Shown: positions 1-13,700, counted from the stretch's first letter. The stretch: DNA of 64,000 nucleotides from Leptasterias polaris (GCA_037783415.1 JAZGTN010000044.1:2861501-2925500), one strand, 5' to 3'. Numbers and translations are program-made. The notes: generated by a model from the letters alone, not told the origin.

Positions 1-1782
1 GAAGCGTAGCTGGCCAGAATGACCCTACTGAGCAAAGTCAACAAGACCAACAAGGATACTTTGGTCGACCTGAGGGATTAACCTACTCATCCCAGCATTT
101 CAATCAGACGGGTCAAGCAGATTCCTCTGGTCAGCAAGGTCAACCAGACACATTTAACCAAGATCACCAACACAGACTTGGAGAGTATGACAGACAACGA
201 CAGTCGCATCCTCAAGGGACATCCAATCAAACTAACCGGCCAGGTATACAACCCTACCCTATTCGGCCTGACCAACCAAGCTCATTCAGACATCCAGGCC
301 GTGCGTATTGTCCTTGCTTACGGAACAGTTCACGTCAGCAAGACCAGTCGGGTCAACCAACCCAACCGGACTCATCGGATTTTAAAACGGAACTTCCGGA
401 GTATACGGATCAGCGAGAAGAGTCGGGCCAGTCGGTCTCGTCAAATCATTCAGACTGGTTAGGCTCTCTAGATCTATCCACATATCGTAACTGGCTGTTT
501 CAGCAAATGCAGCAAGATCAGTCATACCGAATAGATCCATCAGGCCAGCCAGAGCAACCCGAGACTAATGACGACCAGGACCAACGAGACTGGGCTGGCC
601 AACAAGATTGGGGTGGTCAACCAGACCAACAACGGCAGATATTGCAACTGCACAGGTCAGATCCCACAGGCTTTCCAATGCGTTCGGACCAACCAAAGGA
701 AGACAGTCAAAGTCTTCTAGACTGGCTTTATTGGTTAACGCAATCTCATTCTCCAACCCAACAAGGACATCACAGCATTCTCAACCAGTCAGAGTGGCAA
801 GGCCAACAACGAAATGGCTCACCGTCTTTACCAAGTCCAATTTGGCTGCAATATTATCAGTCAGACTTGTATAAAACCGGTGAATTAGATATGGATTCTC
901 TGTGTCCATGTCAGGAAGGCCACCAGGGTCAGATTGACTGGTCTAGCACACAAAGAGATAATCAAACGGATGAACTGCGTGCTGACCACTTACATCGAGA
1001 AGGGAATCAAAACCAAACGAGTCGACCACATCATAACCACGTACACCAAGAGAGAAATCAAAGTCGAACTGATCGACCACGTCATCACCACCAATCGCCC
1101 AGACGGAATCAGTCAGAGTTGTCTGATTATAATGATCATCGAGGAAATCAAAACAACACAAATCAGTCACTTCGGCATCATCAGTCATACATGACGGATC
1201 AACACGAACGTACAGATCACATAGATCAACAGCAAAATCAAAGCCAGGTAGATAGGTTCCATCGCTTAGATCAGCTAAGAAATCAAAGCCGAGCAGAATG
1301 GTCGGCTCAACTAGATCAAATAAACATTTCAAGACATCAGAACCGGTCAGGTCAACAACACAACCGAGACCTCGCTGAGCAAGTGGATCGATTTAATCAA
1401 AGTGACCAAAGGCAGGCAAGTCGATCAGACTATTTTGGTATGCCTGGCTGTGTGTGCCGACCAGCCCTAGATGACCATTCAGACTGGTCAGATCAGCCAG
1501 GCCAGACACCGACTAGACCAACCTCGACGACCATGCATATATCGATACCAAACACAAGGGCAACACAAATGGAGCAGAGAGACTCTCCATCCAGGCGTCC
1601 TGGTTCAGCAGACGAAGCAATCCACCAGGAGAGACCTTACTGTATATGCCCGCCAGGACAAACGCCTACACCTACCATTCGAGACGTTCTTGACCAACAA
1701 GGGCAGTCACAAAGACCTGACAGACCTGAAGACCACTCAGAGGGACCAGCTCGTCGACTGAATCCAACACCGGGACGAACGG
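1..1782 (+). CDS. Receptor exon 1 (partial): Q/N/D/H/R-rich extracellular stalk
   Basis: One reading frame (codons starting at base 3) stays open from the window edge to a strong donor, AACGG|GTGAGT at 1782/1783. The roughly 593 residues are dominated by Q, N, D, H, R, S, G and P, with few long hydrophobic runs. I count 16 N-x-S/T sequons, most of the form NQS or NQT, and recurrent DR/NQS-type repeats of roughly 16-22 residues between about 950 and 1430. Four C-x-C pairs occur near 308, 903, 1449 and 1641. The composition fits a heavily N-glycosylated mucin-like stalk. Read past the donor, the frame ends at a TAA at 1872-1874 that overlaps an AATAAA, so a separate gene ending there is the alternative. 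The G left by this exon joins AA of the next acceptor exactly in phase. Confidence 0.65.
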
Positions 1783-4700
1783 GTGAGTTTTGTTTTTATT
1801 ATCTGACGGATTACTGTTTTATTCATGGTTCCAATCGATCTGGAAAAACTTGTGCAGCACTTGACCATAAATAAAAACATTTCATTGCTGGATAAAACCG
1901 TGTGGGTATACCTCCCTACAAGTTTGTGTTTGTTTGGGTTGTACATGGGAGAAGATTTCTTTAGAAAGATAGTGCTATGTGTGTGTGTGTGTGTCTGTGC
2001 AGGCAAACTGGGGGTGAAATAAAGAAAACAACATTTAAAAATGCCCCCCCCCTCCCCCCTAACGCCGTCACTGTGCACAACCATAATTCTAACAATAATC
2101 TTTACAACAATGGTGACGCTTTGTTTTATCAGAAATCATAGATGCACCGAAGACGTCCGAGTCAAATGATCAAGCCTTCTTCAGTTTTATTGAAAATACA
2201 TTTCGGAATAGTGTAAGGAGATATCGTTTTTCGCGGAGCAATACTTCAATGGTTACCCTGAGGAATGCTACAAAGGTTAGACCATTATTTTGTGGACTTT
2301 TTAGTGTGTTTTAGATTATTTGTTTTTATTTATTTTTCCTCTTTACAGGTAGTTGACAGGATTGGTAGAATAAAAAACATCGTTTTTTTACTTTTAAGTC
2401 AAAATCGAAAAAGAAAAAAAAACAATAACAACAAGAACAATAACAAAAAAAAACACCCAAACAAAGAAAAAAAGAAAAGAAAAGTTAAGGACATTGTGTT
2501 TATATGCTGAAAATTGTGCATGGTTTTTCACTATTTTCTCCAGATTCAAAACGCCACATTAAGCCCCAATCTGTACAGGTTTGTTATCTCATATATATGG
2601 TTTTACAGACTTTACATGAAGACTGTCTGCGACAGCTCTACCAAATCCGTCTAGCCTTTACGATTTAACAAAGTTTGCAAATAAGCACTTTAACCGCAAC
2701 ATCAATTTTAATCAACACTAATCGATTCTTCTATGATAAGAACCACCACAACTCATGAAATACAATTATTCCCTAGCGTTACCACCATCCCATTATAATT
2801 CCTGCCATGCAAAGTTCCAAATCTTACATATATTGCTGACGCATTTAACTTAATAACTTTCATAATATTGTTTGTAATGTTTCTCCTACTTGATCGAACC
2901 CTTATTAATCATCAGGAAGTTCTAGGATCGACGTTGGAAATTTTGTCGACAAGTCGTTATATGGTAAGATTAAAGAAATATAGAATTAGTTAACATAACA
3001 ATAACTACTCTCCTGTGAGTTATTCATTTGGGTTGACGGTATGAAACGACTCTGAGATAAAGTACTGTGGACCGAATCATGAGAAATTAACTACAAGGAC
3101 TGACTCTGGAAGGCATCAGAGTTATCTCAGGAACATTTTACCCTTAAAGTGTACGCTAAAGTTCGACATTTTGTTGTCAAAATACCGTTGCTGTGTGTGC
3201 TTATGTGGGAAAAAATTTCAGAGGTGACGACAACCTACCTTCGAATTATTTCTTTCTACAGGAATTTACTTATTTTGTTTATGTGGCATGATTGTAAGGA
3301 CGAAGTAATAATTTTACTCATTTGAATGTGCGTCTAAGAATGTAAGGCGGACGATGGCAGTTGCCTCACAACTGGAGCGTACAATGGCGGAGATTGCACG
3401 AGGACTCCCTAGTAATCAAAGCCTGGAAATGACTGCCAATGATGCAAGTAAGAACTGATAAATATACAAAGCTATTAAATTATACACAGTTGTTTTAAAA
3501 CTTGAGTTTCAAAAATGGAAGGCGTGTGCAAAACAAAAGAAATTATTCTGAATTGCATCTGTACTTTCTTGGACTCGATGATGAACCAACAAACCTCGCA
3601 CAAATAAATCAGTTCTTTGAAAAAATAATGCAACAACACCGATTGATGCATTATTTTCTCAAAGAATTGGATAGTTTTGGTGAAGCTTGAAAGCTGTCAG
3701 AATAATGCAGTGGCAAAACTAGAATTGCGCAATAACTTGGAAGTCATTATGTCATTGTTTACTGCACACACAGATCCTTGTCATTCGATTGGTGGAACAT
3801 GCGTCACGTGTCATCCTTTTTCCATGTATACTGCCGCGACGCCCCATAATTCAATATAGGAGTCCTATATGGATAATTATAGGACGCTTCGCTGCGTAGT
3901 TTTCAAATTGATGGTTTTTCGTGACCTTAGGCATTGAAGCCACATAGCCGCCCATTTAGAGGTAAACCGAACTTGAAGCAATAAAAACACACAGATTTGT
4001 ACGGGTGGCGCACATGATTGGCCAAAAACAACCTACGTGAGGGCACCCGACTAAAAAGACGTCATGTGCAGAAGGTCTATTGTGTTTTATTTGTTGTCTG
4101 CGCCAGGGCACATCTTTTCGGTACAGACGTTATTATTATTGGTTTATTAACAACATTCAAACATCGTAGCCAAAGGCTGAATTGTGTTTAAAATACAACA
4201 AGAGTTTTATACAAAATGGATTTTTAACCCTGGTTCAAGCGGCTGGTCTCAAGCCGTAGAACAATTTTTCTAATTTTGTTAATTAAAACACTTTTTTTTT
4301 CTTTTTTCGCTGAACTTAATTTTCATCCAACCCTGAACACCCACAAAGTGGCTGAACCGATTTTGCCCTAGAGGTCGTTCACCGGGTAGGCCAGCTGTCA
4401 CAAAGTGGGTCTGCGCCAAGGCGGCAATTCCCTTGTGTACAAAAATTGCCGCCATAGTATGAAACACGCTCTTTGTCATCTGTCTGTGAATGGAAACCAG
4501 AGCTGTTTGTTTACAATCCTGACCCAGAAATACCCTCAGGGTATATATAGGTGACCTGGCTACTGTTTCTTTTTTACCCTGTGGCTGTTTCATGTGTCAA
4601 TTTCACTAATTACATAATATGCCTACCGCGTGAGCACATCCGTTCCACGGGGCAAATCACAAAAAATTCGCTTCTCGCAGGGTTTTAAAAGTAGAAAATA

Positions 4701-7700
4701 TATTAAATAAAGACGTTTGCATTCATTAGAAATGTTCTGTTTTTTGTGTTGTTTTTTTTCTTTAACCAGAACCATCATCTTGCAAAACAAAAACATTAAT
4801 ATGGCCAAACTCGACAAAAAACAACGAACTGGTTTTGTTTGCGTGTTAGTTTTTTAAGTTTTTTATTTTATTTCACGCTTAATATGTTTTTTAATGGCAG
4901 AGGTTGAAATGACATCTTTTGCAACTAATGAGGCTGTAAATAGCTACGTCTTTAGGGCACAACGGAGAAACAAAATGGACGACCAGGAAGATGTAGACGG
5001 CGAAGAAGAGGAAAATGAAGTTACCTTGAGAATCACAACCAATTCCTTCGATGAGGTCAAAGGTCAGTTGATTTATATTTCCCTATCAAAATTCATGGCA
5101 AAGAAACAAAAAGATCCTCAGAAATACTTCGCACTGATACCAGTTGGCACTAATGAACCTGTGTACAATGAAGAGGCGATGGTGATCGTTTTTATGACTG
5201 TTTTTTACTTCTTGCCTTCACATCCAGAATGGCTTTTAAATTGCTTGGTGGCTTTTTACTCATTTTCGTGCCTTTAATCCCTGTCCCCTTTTTGTTGAAT
5301 TTGTTGTTGCTATTTTCTAATGAACTTGTTAATACTTTTTATGATAATTTCGACGCAATTCAATCTCTGATTGCGATGTCATTTTGTATTTTGAATTAAT
5401 GAATAAACCATTTTATCTATCTTATGCAATTGTAGAAAATTTCCTGGTAATTGACCTATCATTTGTTTATAAACACATCATTGACCACAAGTTATAAACG
5501 TCCCGGTTAGAATTGACCCGAATCTTTGTCAAAATACCCGGAACTCACGCAGAATCTGAGTTAAAATCACATCAATTTCCGGTCAGCCCGACTTGGAAAT
5601 TATTCAGGCCCCCTGGGACCCCAAATCCCTGTCAATTCTGCTTCATGCTTTTATAGGGTGTACCTTCTTATTTGGGAGGCCCTGAGTATCAGCAAAAAAG
5701 AAATTACAAACTGGCTTTGCAAAAATTGCCCTTTGTTGGTCAAAATTAAAGTGCAATGAAGGCTGCCTGGGTTTTTTTCTCGTGTTTTTTTTTTTTTTTT
5801 TTTTTTTTTTTCAATTACTGGTTGGCACAATTTGAGCCTGTGACGTTGCAAAACTAAACCCTTCTCCTTAAGCGGGGAAAGCTATTTCACTGGACAGTTT
5901 TTTTTCCCAAGAGTCTTGTGGGTTTTAAGCAAATTTCAGGGAATTTCCCTGAAATTTGCCATGTAGAGAGGAAGAAGACTCACCCAAGGATAGTTTTGCG
6001 TCATACAAAACTGCATTGGCACATCGAAAACGAAGTTCACTCAAGTTTTGTCTTTCCTCGAAAAGTTGAACTGGGCAGAATTTTATTGGATTACCTTTTG
6101 TATGTGTTTGCGCGTTTTGTGTTTTTTCCATAAGTTGCCAATTTGTTCAGGAATAATTTTCTTGTTTTTGCTTCACAATGGCATCACAAGATTGGACCCA
6201 GGTGCTTCCAATCTAAATGAGCCGTCTTCAAACAAAGGAAGCGCGAAAAGACAATCTAAACAGCACTTCCGTTTATTAAAGGATCAGTAACTTGAAAGGA
6301 TTGAGCTAATTACCTCGATCATTTTCTAGCAAAACCAATTTTAACTTCTTGGCAAATGAATACCAAAGACATTGCACTTTATTTGGCTCAAAAGTATATT
6401 ACCATCAGTGCTACCTAGTTTAATGAACTTTTGTTATTAACGGTCATTGTACGATCGGTGACGATTTGGTTTTTCCAAATGAAAGGTTTGTACGGTAGCC
6501 GTACACTTTAAAAACTCCCGGTTCGGAATTAATCCGGATTCCGGGCTCGAGGAATTACTACTTAGTTTTTAGTTGGGCTGAACCGAGAATTTTTTTAATT
6601 TTACTTAAAATTGGACTTTAGCTTGGATTCTTAGTTTGACCCGTTTTGGGTCATTTTAAAACATATTCCAGGTCAAAGTGACCCAGAAATTGGTCAGACC
6701 CCCCCCCCCCCAGAGACTCGGAACTGGGTTAATTTTGACTCTGGAGTTTTCAGTGTGTAGTACACGTTAAACTCACGCACTCTAACACATTCTGGGGTCA
6801 AAATCGACCCACTTCCGGGTCAGGCTAATCCGGAAAGTGGTTTTAAAATGTGAAATTTTAACTGAATTATGCATCAGTATGACCCATTTTGGGATCAGTT
6901 TGACACCGATTTTGGGTCTTTCTAATCAAGAGATGGCTCATGCTCCACGGGACCTGGATTCAGGCCAATTTCTGACTCGGACGAGTCAGCGAGCAAAGGT
7001 TCACCTGATCAGAGGTGGTTGATGAAATCGAAAAGGGCTCACACAAAATGCATGCATTATGGTTTCTTTCGTTTATGTGGGAGAATTAGGACCTATTCTA
7101 TAGATCAATCCGAGAACAGGCGGCATTTTATACTACCAGGTTGTGTTGTCCCTACCACTTCTCGAACATTTCAGGAGAGGCTTTCGTCCACTAAAGTACC
7201 GACTTCCTCTGATGGGATTTGCTAAGTCTGATCATTTACTTTCTGCTTAATACTATTGTCTAAGGGTTTTTGAAGGTTCTGGTAGTTTACCAACAACCAA
7301 GTGAATTTATGGATAAAACGACAGGAGAAAACTCTAACAATCGGTAAGATAAGCTGTTTTATTATGCTTGCGACATGTACACTTTGCTCGCAGGTTCGCC
7401 CGTCATCTTGTTTGGATTTATTTTCCTTTTTGACTTTTTTCTTCTTTGTGGCAGCTTCAAGGCAATATTGTACATAATAAACCACCCTGGATCCAAGGTC
7501 AGATGCTGGAACATCCATGACCTCTTCCATAGTGTGTACCACTTTGATATCGACGTTTGTTCATCTTCAAGAAAATACAGGCTTGTAGAAATGATAACAG
7601 GAAAATGAAAATACTTACATTGAAGATAAGATCGTTGAGGGCAGTGTTGGGTTTTGCTGGAAAAAAATAAATTATCATAATAACCAGTTCTTATATAGCG

Positions 7701-10700
7701 CATTTTACAATAACGTATCAATGCGCTTTACATTAGTGCCCTGGTCATTTGGCCAATAACATTCCATTAATCTTTATACAGCCCTGGGCTGCCGCTCCGA
7801 AGGCTTTTTTCAAACACAATATCAACCTCAACCCTTGCAGGTACCCATTTATACCCTTGGGTGAAGAGAAGCAATTATAGCAATGTGTCTTGCTCGAGGA
7901 CACGAACGTCATGACCGGGACTCGGACCCACACCCCGATGGCTAGACCACCAGAACTTGAATCCGATGCTCTAAACCACTCGGCCATGACACCCTACAAT
8001 AATGATGTTCTGAAAATAGGTTTGCCTTCCAAATCAAATGTGACTGGTTGGGATTTTTCGGAGGGCAAGGTACCCCCCCCCCCCCACCCCAAATGCTTCC
8101 AAATTATCTCAGCGACATTTCGATGTCTAATTCAATATAATAATCATTTCTGAAAAGGTCCGGCCTACAAGGTGGTCCAATACTCAACAGCGGAATCTTG
8201 ACTTGTAGTGTACTGTCTGAGGATGAGCTGCCTGAATTTGCTCTCAATTTCTCCCTCGTGCATCAAAAGGTAAGAATGGGCAAAATAACGATTGGGGTAA
8301 ACTAATATGTAAGAGAATAAAGTGAGATCATCAAGAGCTATGTTTTTTATGACGCAATGTTTTGTTATGAAGGCCATACGAAGGTGGTTCACGGCCGTGT
8401 AAACTTTCACATGGAAAGTTGCCTTTCTCACTTGAGTTTTAAATGCTTTCAATATCCACACACCACACGCACCTCGGCAAAAGTTTTTTTTCAAAGATTC
8501 CTCGTATAGACCATGTGACCTGTGACATCACATGTTTACAAAAGAGCCACAGAGCTTGGACTTCCTGCAGGCACAGCTTGTACGCAGCTCAATGGAAGAA
8601 TACAATAAATCGTATGTTTTATGGAGATTGCACTGTCTGATTTTTCTCAACTTTTGATTTGAAGAAAGGGGGGACATCTCAAAAAGTGTTCAGCTGTTGC
8701 TTTTTGAACTCTTTAATTTATGTGAAAATTATGCCACAAAATGCAAATTTTTCCATATGGCCTGTGTAGTATCTTGCCTGTCGGGAAACGCATTAGAATG
8801 AACAAGGTTACTATTTATGTAAACAAAGGTAACATGGTCTATAATGCACGGGTCGACTCATGACCAAACTCTTGGTGGCGCTCTGTATTGTACCGGTGGC
8901 CAGTGGTTCGTACGTACGTGTCTTGTTGTGCTTCGACAACACCTTAAATTGGCTGTCACTCAGTCAGCTGAGGATGTGATTGTGAATACAAATTATATGG
9001 TGAACTTTACATTTGTGTTTACAGCATCCTAAAAACGTGAGCAGAGTTGTGAAACGCATGTGCAGTTTTTGGGACACTTCTGACGGGTAAGTGTTCAAAA
9101 CTCGAGTGCATTCAAGAGCGTCGTCAAGTGCCAGGCAGTGGTAGCCCAGGAAATGTAGTGTCAATATTGCGGGCTACATCGGTTTCATGGCTCAACAGTT
9201 ATCGTTAGCAAACAAAGCTTAAACGAGTCCAAAAAACCCAGAATTGCTGAATCCTACCACTCACTTTTTTTAAAATGACAGTTGGATTCAGTAACATTGT
9301 TGAGATGCAGTATTTGGGCTATGGCTCCAAGACAGGTGGAACTTACGTCTTTTTTCCTTTTCAATGCACTCATTTTCCTCATGAAAGTTGGAAAAAACAA
9401 TTTCAAGTTTTTAACCTCTCGTTAAAAAAAGTATTAAATGTAAATTTATTTGAAATAACTTCATTAAATATCAACAACAAATGGGTCTATTCATTCCAAA
9501 AAAGATTTTTGCATCAGTCAAAAGGTCAAATTTAATGCTATTTTGATTATCAAAATTTAGGAATGAACTTATCATTCCACGAACAAAAAAAGCACAAACC
9601 CATCTAATTATTTGAAATGTGACATCAATGGATGTTTTGGATGCTGAAAAAATTCCGCAATAAGGGTATTAAAACCAATGCATTTTACACAATTTAGCAT
9701 AAGGGTGAAAATTGTACTTTGTTTTCCACATTCATAAGGAATCTTGAAAAAATAGTGCATAACAAAACTGAGTTTTAAACTATGGATCTTTTTTGGAGAG
9801 TCTGTAGATATTAGTACCCAAGTTGAATTTGAAGATTTCAATAATAAAAGTAAGTGACATGAGGTTGGGAAGGTAGTGCATTCTGCTCTACCAGCGAGGC
9901 TCCTAGTGGATAATACCAATGCCTATCCTTACGGACTGTGAGGGGTGTAACCCTGATCAGCCCAAGGAGTAGGTGACAGTTGATTTGGGTCAACAGCCCA
10001 AATCATTTAAGTGTAGCCATCTGTCACAATGTAGATTGAATTGTGCTTTTACCTGTACTTACCTGTGGATAAAATGTTTCAGTCCTTAGTTCAACTGACC
10101 TTTTAAACAAACTTAATGGAACAGTCTAATTAGCATACCTCGATCTAGTTTAGGTACACCAGTTAATCAGGCCATGTGGTTTGTTCCTTTTGTTGAAGCT
10201 AGCCTTTGTTGTATACCTGCAGTTACTTTGGTCATTTACTGAACCGTTCCTTTAAACCTTTTAGCTGGGTTTTCATTGGGCTTAATGTAGCAGTAATGGA
10301 GTATAGATGTGAGAATAAAGTTGTAGCCTAAACATTCAACTACGTAACTCAGATTGTATGTGTCCTTTCACTTTCAGCTTAGGAGTAGATTAAATAGTAG
10401 TAGAATAATAGGAATATTTAGTATGGGTGTGGTTGAGTACAAAGAGAGTAAGTGAAAAAGGAACCAGTGTGGAAATCATTGAGGGAAGTAGGAATATGTG
10501 AATGTCAGTTTGCATCAAAACCTGAGAGTGTGTGTGTGAGGTACTGCTGTAGCCACCAACCAGTATTATTATGTCTTCAAGCAGATTTGTGCATCAGTTG
10601 GCATACAACTATGCCAAAGCCATGAAGCTCAGTGGACTCAGCCACTGGGGCAAATAATTTGGTTCAAGCTTGAGCGCGGTATTCAGGCCGCCCACCACAA

Positions 10701-13700
10701 TGTATGAGGGCAAGCAGACCCCATTTTGTACTGGCACAACCCAAGAGTACGACGCATTTGAAACCCGTAAGTTTTATGACTTCTTTTGACTCAAAATTCT
10801 ACATTGCAAAATTAAGAAGTTTTGCTAACCAAATTGTGGATGTAATTCATGTTAGCCCACTATATCCTAAATGTTCAAGTGAAAGAATTGAAGTAAACTT
10901 TTGTTTTCTTATGACATTGAAATTTTTGAAACTGCATGGAAAGTATCGCTGGCTGTTAGTTATTTGAGTCTCTTCACCATGTTGGGACTAAGTGATAGTT
11001 TGTTGTTTGATGTTGTTGATGTAGATAATTTGAAAGTTATGTATGTGTCTAGTTTCCAATGTTTCGATAGTTTTGGTTGACTGTTTCTAGATGGCCTTTG
11101 GTACGGGTTGGAGTTTTGGCGTTGAATTGCATTATTGAGGAACGAGAAATGATGACTGTTGGACGGGGCTACTAAAGCTAATGCAGAGGGTCCACAGACT
11201 GGCAGTACATGAAAAAGACAGCCCGTCCAGAGAGAGAGATTTACAGCATCTTAAACTCAACCAAGCCGACATCATTTCTTTTAGCATATTTCACCAGATG
11301 AACTTGTTGGAACAAGGTGGAAGATACACCGAAACTAAGTAGTATTGCAAGAGAGATTAAAGACAGCCACTGAAGTGAATTGGTCTGTATTGTTGTAAAC
11401 CTAAAAGTGTTTATTGTTTATGTAAGTCCACAATGACATTATTGTTAAATGAACTGCAAGTTATCAAACAAGGTAAAAGTAACACCAAAGTTGAGCAAGG
11501 AAAAGATATCTCAGAAAACATGACTTCATAAGAAGATTCTTAAATTCAAACAAAGAAACATTCTGTAAAATGTTATTTGCTTATTTTTTATTTTGGTCTA
11601 AATGCCTATGAATAACTTTGAATGGTAAATAAAACTTGTACAGTTTAAGTGAATAACAAAACTAAAAGTATTCTGGTTTACTTGGGACTTATTTCTGTTT
11701 GTTTTAACCCGGTTCTGTCACCATTACCTTGAAGTGGCCGTCAGTGGCCTTGTGATGTTAGGCGACCTTTCATATATAAAAAAAATATATATATATATAA
11801 ATATTTTTTTTCAAAAGAGGTGAGTACATAATCTTTACACTTCGATTAAGGAGGGGACGTTTAAAAAAAGTTGCTCATAATTTCTGCATTTTCACATTTG
11901 TTTTGTTATCGGTTCTTTCTCGGGTATCAAACCATTTTTCCAACATACAATAGGACATGGTCGACTGAAGGCTGTAAAACACTAGACCCTTATGGTAATT
12001 CATCGTCCACTATCTGTTCCTGCAATCACAACACTAGCTTCGCTATCCTGCTAAAAGATGAAGAACTTGATACAAAGGTATAGACAATCACTTCAAGTCA
12101 TTCCAGTTATTTGTTGTGAGTTTTCATGTTATGAGGAAGTTTTTCTGTGTGCATAACCTGTGTAATCTACTAAGACTTTTGAAAAATGTACAGATGTATG
12201 GTTCGGTACATCAACTAAAAAGTTAGCAGTCTATATAGATCTATGACAAACATTTCTCGATGACATCTACTAAATTTCTTATACAGGTTTCTCTTGGAAG
12301 AGTATAAAGCCACCTTAATTTTTAATTTTGTTTTCTTATACAAACATTATCTTTTCAAGTTCAAACGAAGTAATTATGAAGATATTCTACGAGCATTTCT
12401 CAGTAGAGTTTGGTGAAAAGGTGCATCAAATATTCTTATCCATGTATCAAGGAGATGCCATTCGATGCCTCTGAACCACTGAGAGACTATGCACTGAGTC
12501 TGCTCAGTTCCATCATGGGAGGCATCTCTGTATTTTGTCTTGGGTTGACTTTGGTACTCTACACTTTTGTCAATGGGTAAGTGAGACTCATCAAATATTT
12601 CTTCAATTGGAGAATGCTGAGGAGATATGATAATGATAATGTACATTTATCCAGCTCTGGTATGCACCAATAAAATTGTCACTAATGTGCATAGACATTT
12701 GAGGGAACGAAAGCGTATCTTGATGGAACAAAAGCATATCTTGATGGAACGAAGGCGTATCTTGAGAGAACGAAAGCGTATCATGAGGGAATGAAAACGT
12801 ATCATGAGGGAACGAAAACGTATCTTGAGGGAACGAAAACATATCTTGATGGAACAAAGGCATATGTTGAGGGAACAAAAGTGTATCTTGAGGGAACAAA
12901 AACGTATATTGAATGAACAAAAGCATTTCAGGGAACGAAATTGTAATTTATGAGAACAAAATTGTATTTTGGGGAACCAAAAACTATTTTGAGGGAATGA
13001 AAGTATTTCGGGGATAATCCATTTCGCTACCTCAAAAAGGGATTCGAGGCTCTACAATAATTGTTTATATATTTTGTTTATCTATAATTTTATGATTTAA
13101 TAAGTAGCATGGACCACTCTTTCTCTTTCTGACAGATTGTTCAAGTCTCTTCAAATCACGGTCCGTGTTAACCTGGCCATTTCATTGCTGACTGCTCAAA
13201 TTCTTCTTTTCACCCATGGATTTATCAAACAATACCTGGTAACAGTTTTAAATAAATACTTTAAAAAAAAATAATAATAGCTATATATATATACATGGAA
13301 TTTACAAGTCGTGGTACTTCAAAAGAAAAGTTTGATACTGTAGCAGACTTGCGTATTATCCACTGTTCTTGAAAACAAACTTTGCATGCTTTGAGTTATG
13401 TTAGAAGTGGAAAATTACCCAATTTATGCTGCTGCCCTCTTCAAACCATTCAAAGGCCAAATAAATTCAAATAATGAATAATTTTGTATTGATCTTATTT
13501 TAATTACAAACAATACAATAGAGCAAGCCATGTGTGCCTGTTTTGTTTCGATTTAAAAATTTGCATTCAAAGTAGCTCAAAGCAGTAATGATCCGACGGT
13601 CAAAATTACATTGCCATGTACAGATATAGGTATAAAAACTATTCAGAGTATAAAAGAAAAGGAATTGGAAAATGGCCATTGCACAAAGTATACCTTTAAA

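Noticed and set aside
943..1332. Minus-strand 129-codon ORF under the stalk exon
   Set aside because: It is a reverse-frame shadow of the Q/N-rich repeats, lacking stops because of their codon bias.
1872..1874. Stop codon with overlapping AATAAA as the end of a stand-alone Q-rich gene
   Set aside because: Not excluded, but the strong in-phase donor at 1782 and the need of exon 2 for an upstream coding exon make splicing into the receptor the better reading.
2265..2510. 81-codon plus-strand ORF with a poly-lysine/asparagine tail
   Set aside because: Most of it crosses intron and A-rich low-complexity sequence; only 2349-2364 is kept as coding.
3502..3690. 62-codon ORF in the receptor intron after 3447
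   Set aside because: It has no splice sites in phase and is not GAIN-like, and the neighbouring exons join without it.
4279..4593. 104-codon minus-strand ORF
   Set aside because: No recognisable domain and it lies in a receptor intron on the other strand; probably chance or repeat.
7222..7721. Two overlapping minus-strand ORFs
   Set aside because: They cover the small receptor exon 7455-7497 on the opposite strand, have no domain, and run toward the edge of a SINE.
10560..10967. A transposase or receptor exon near an apparent GTAAG donor at about 10768
   Set aside because: The short frame has no family resemblance, and receptor exons 9025-9086 and 11954-12077 already join exactly in phase.
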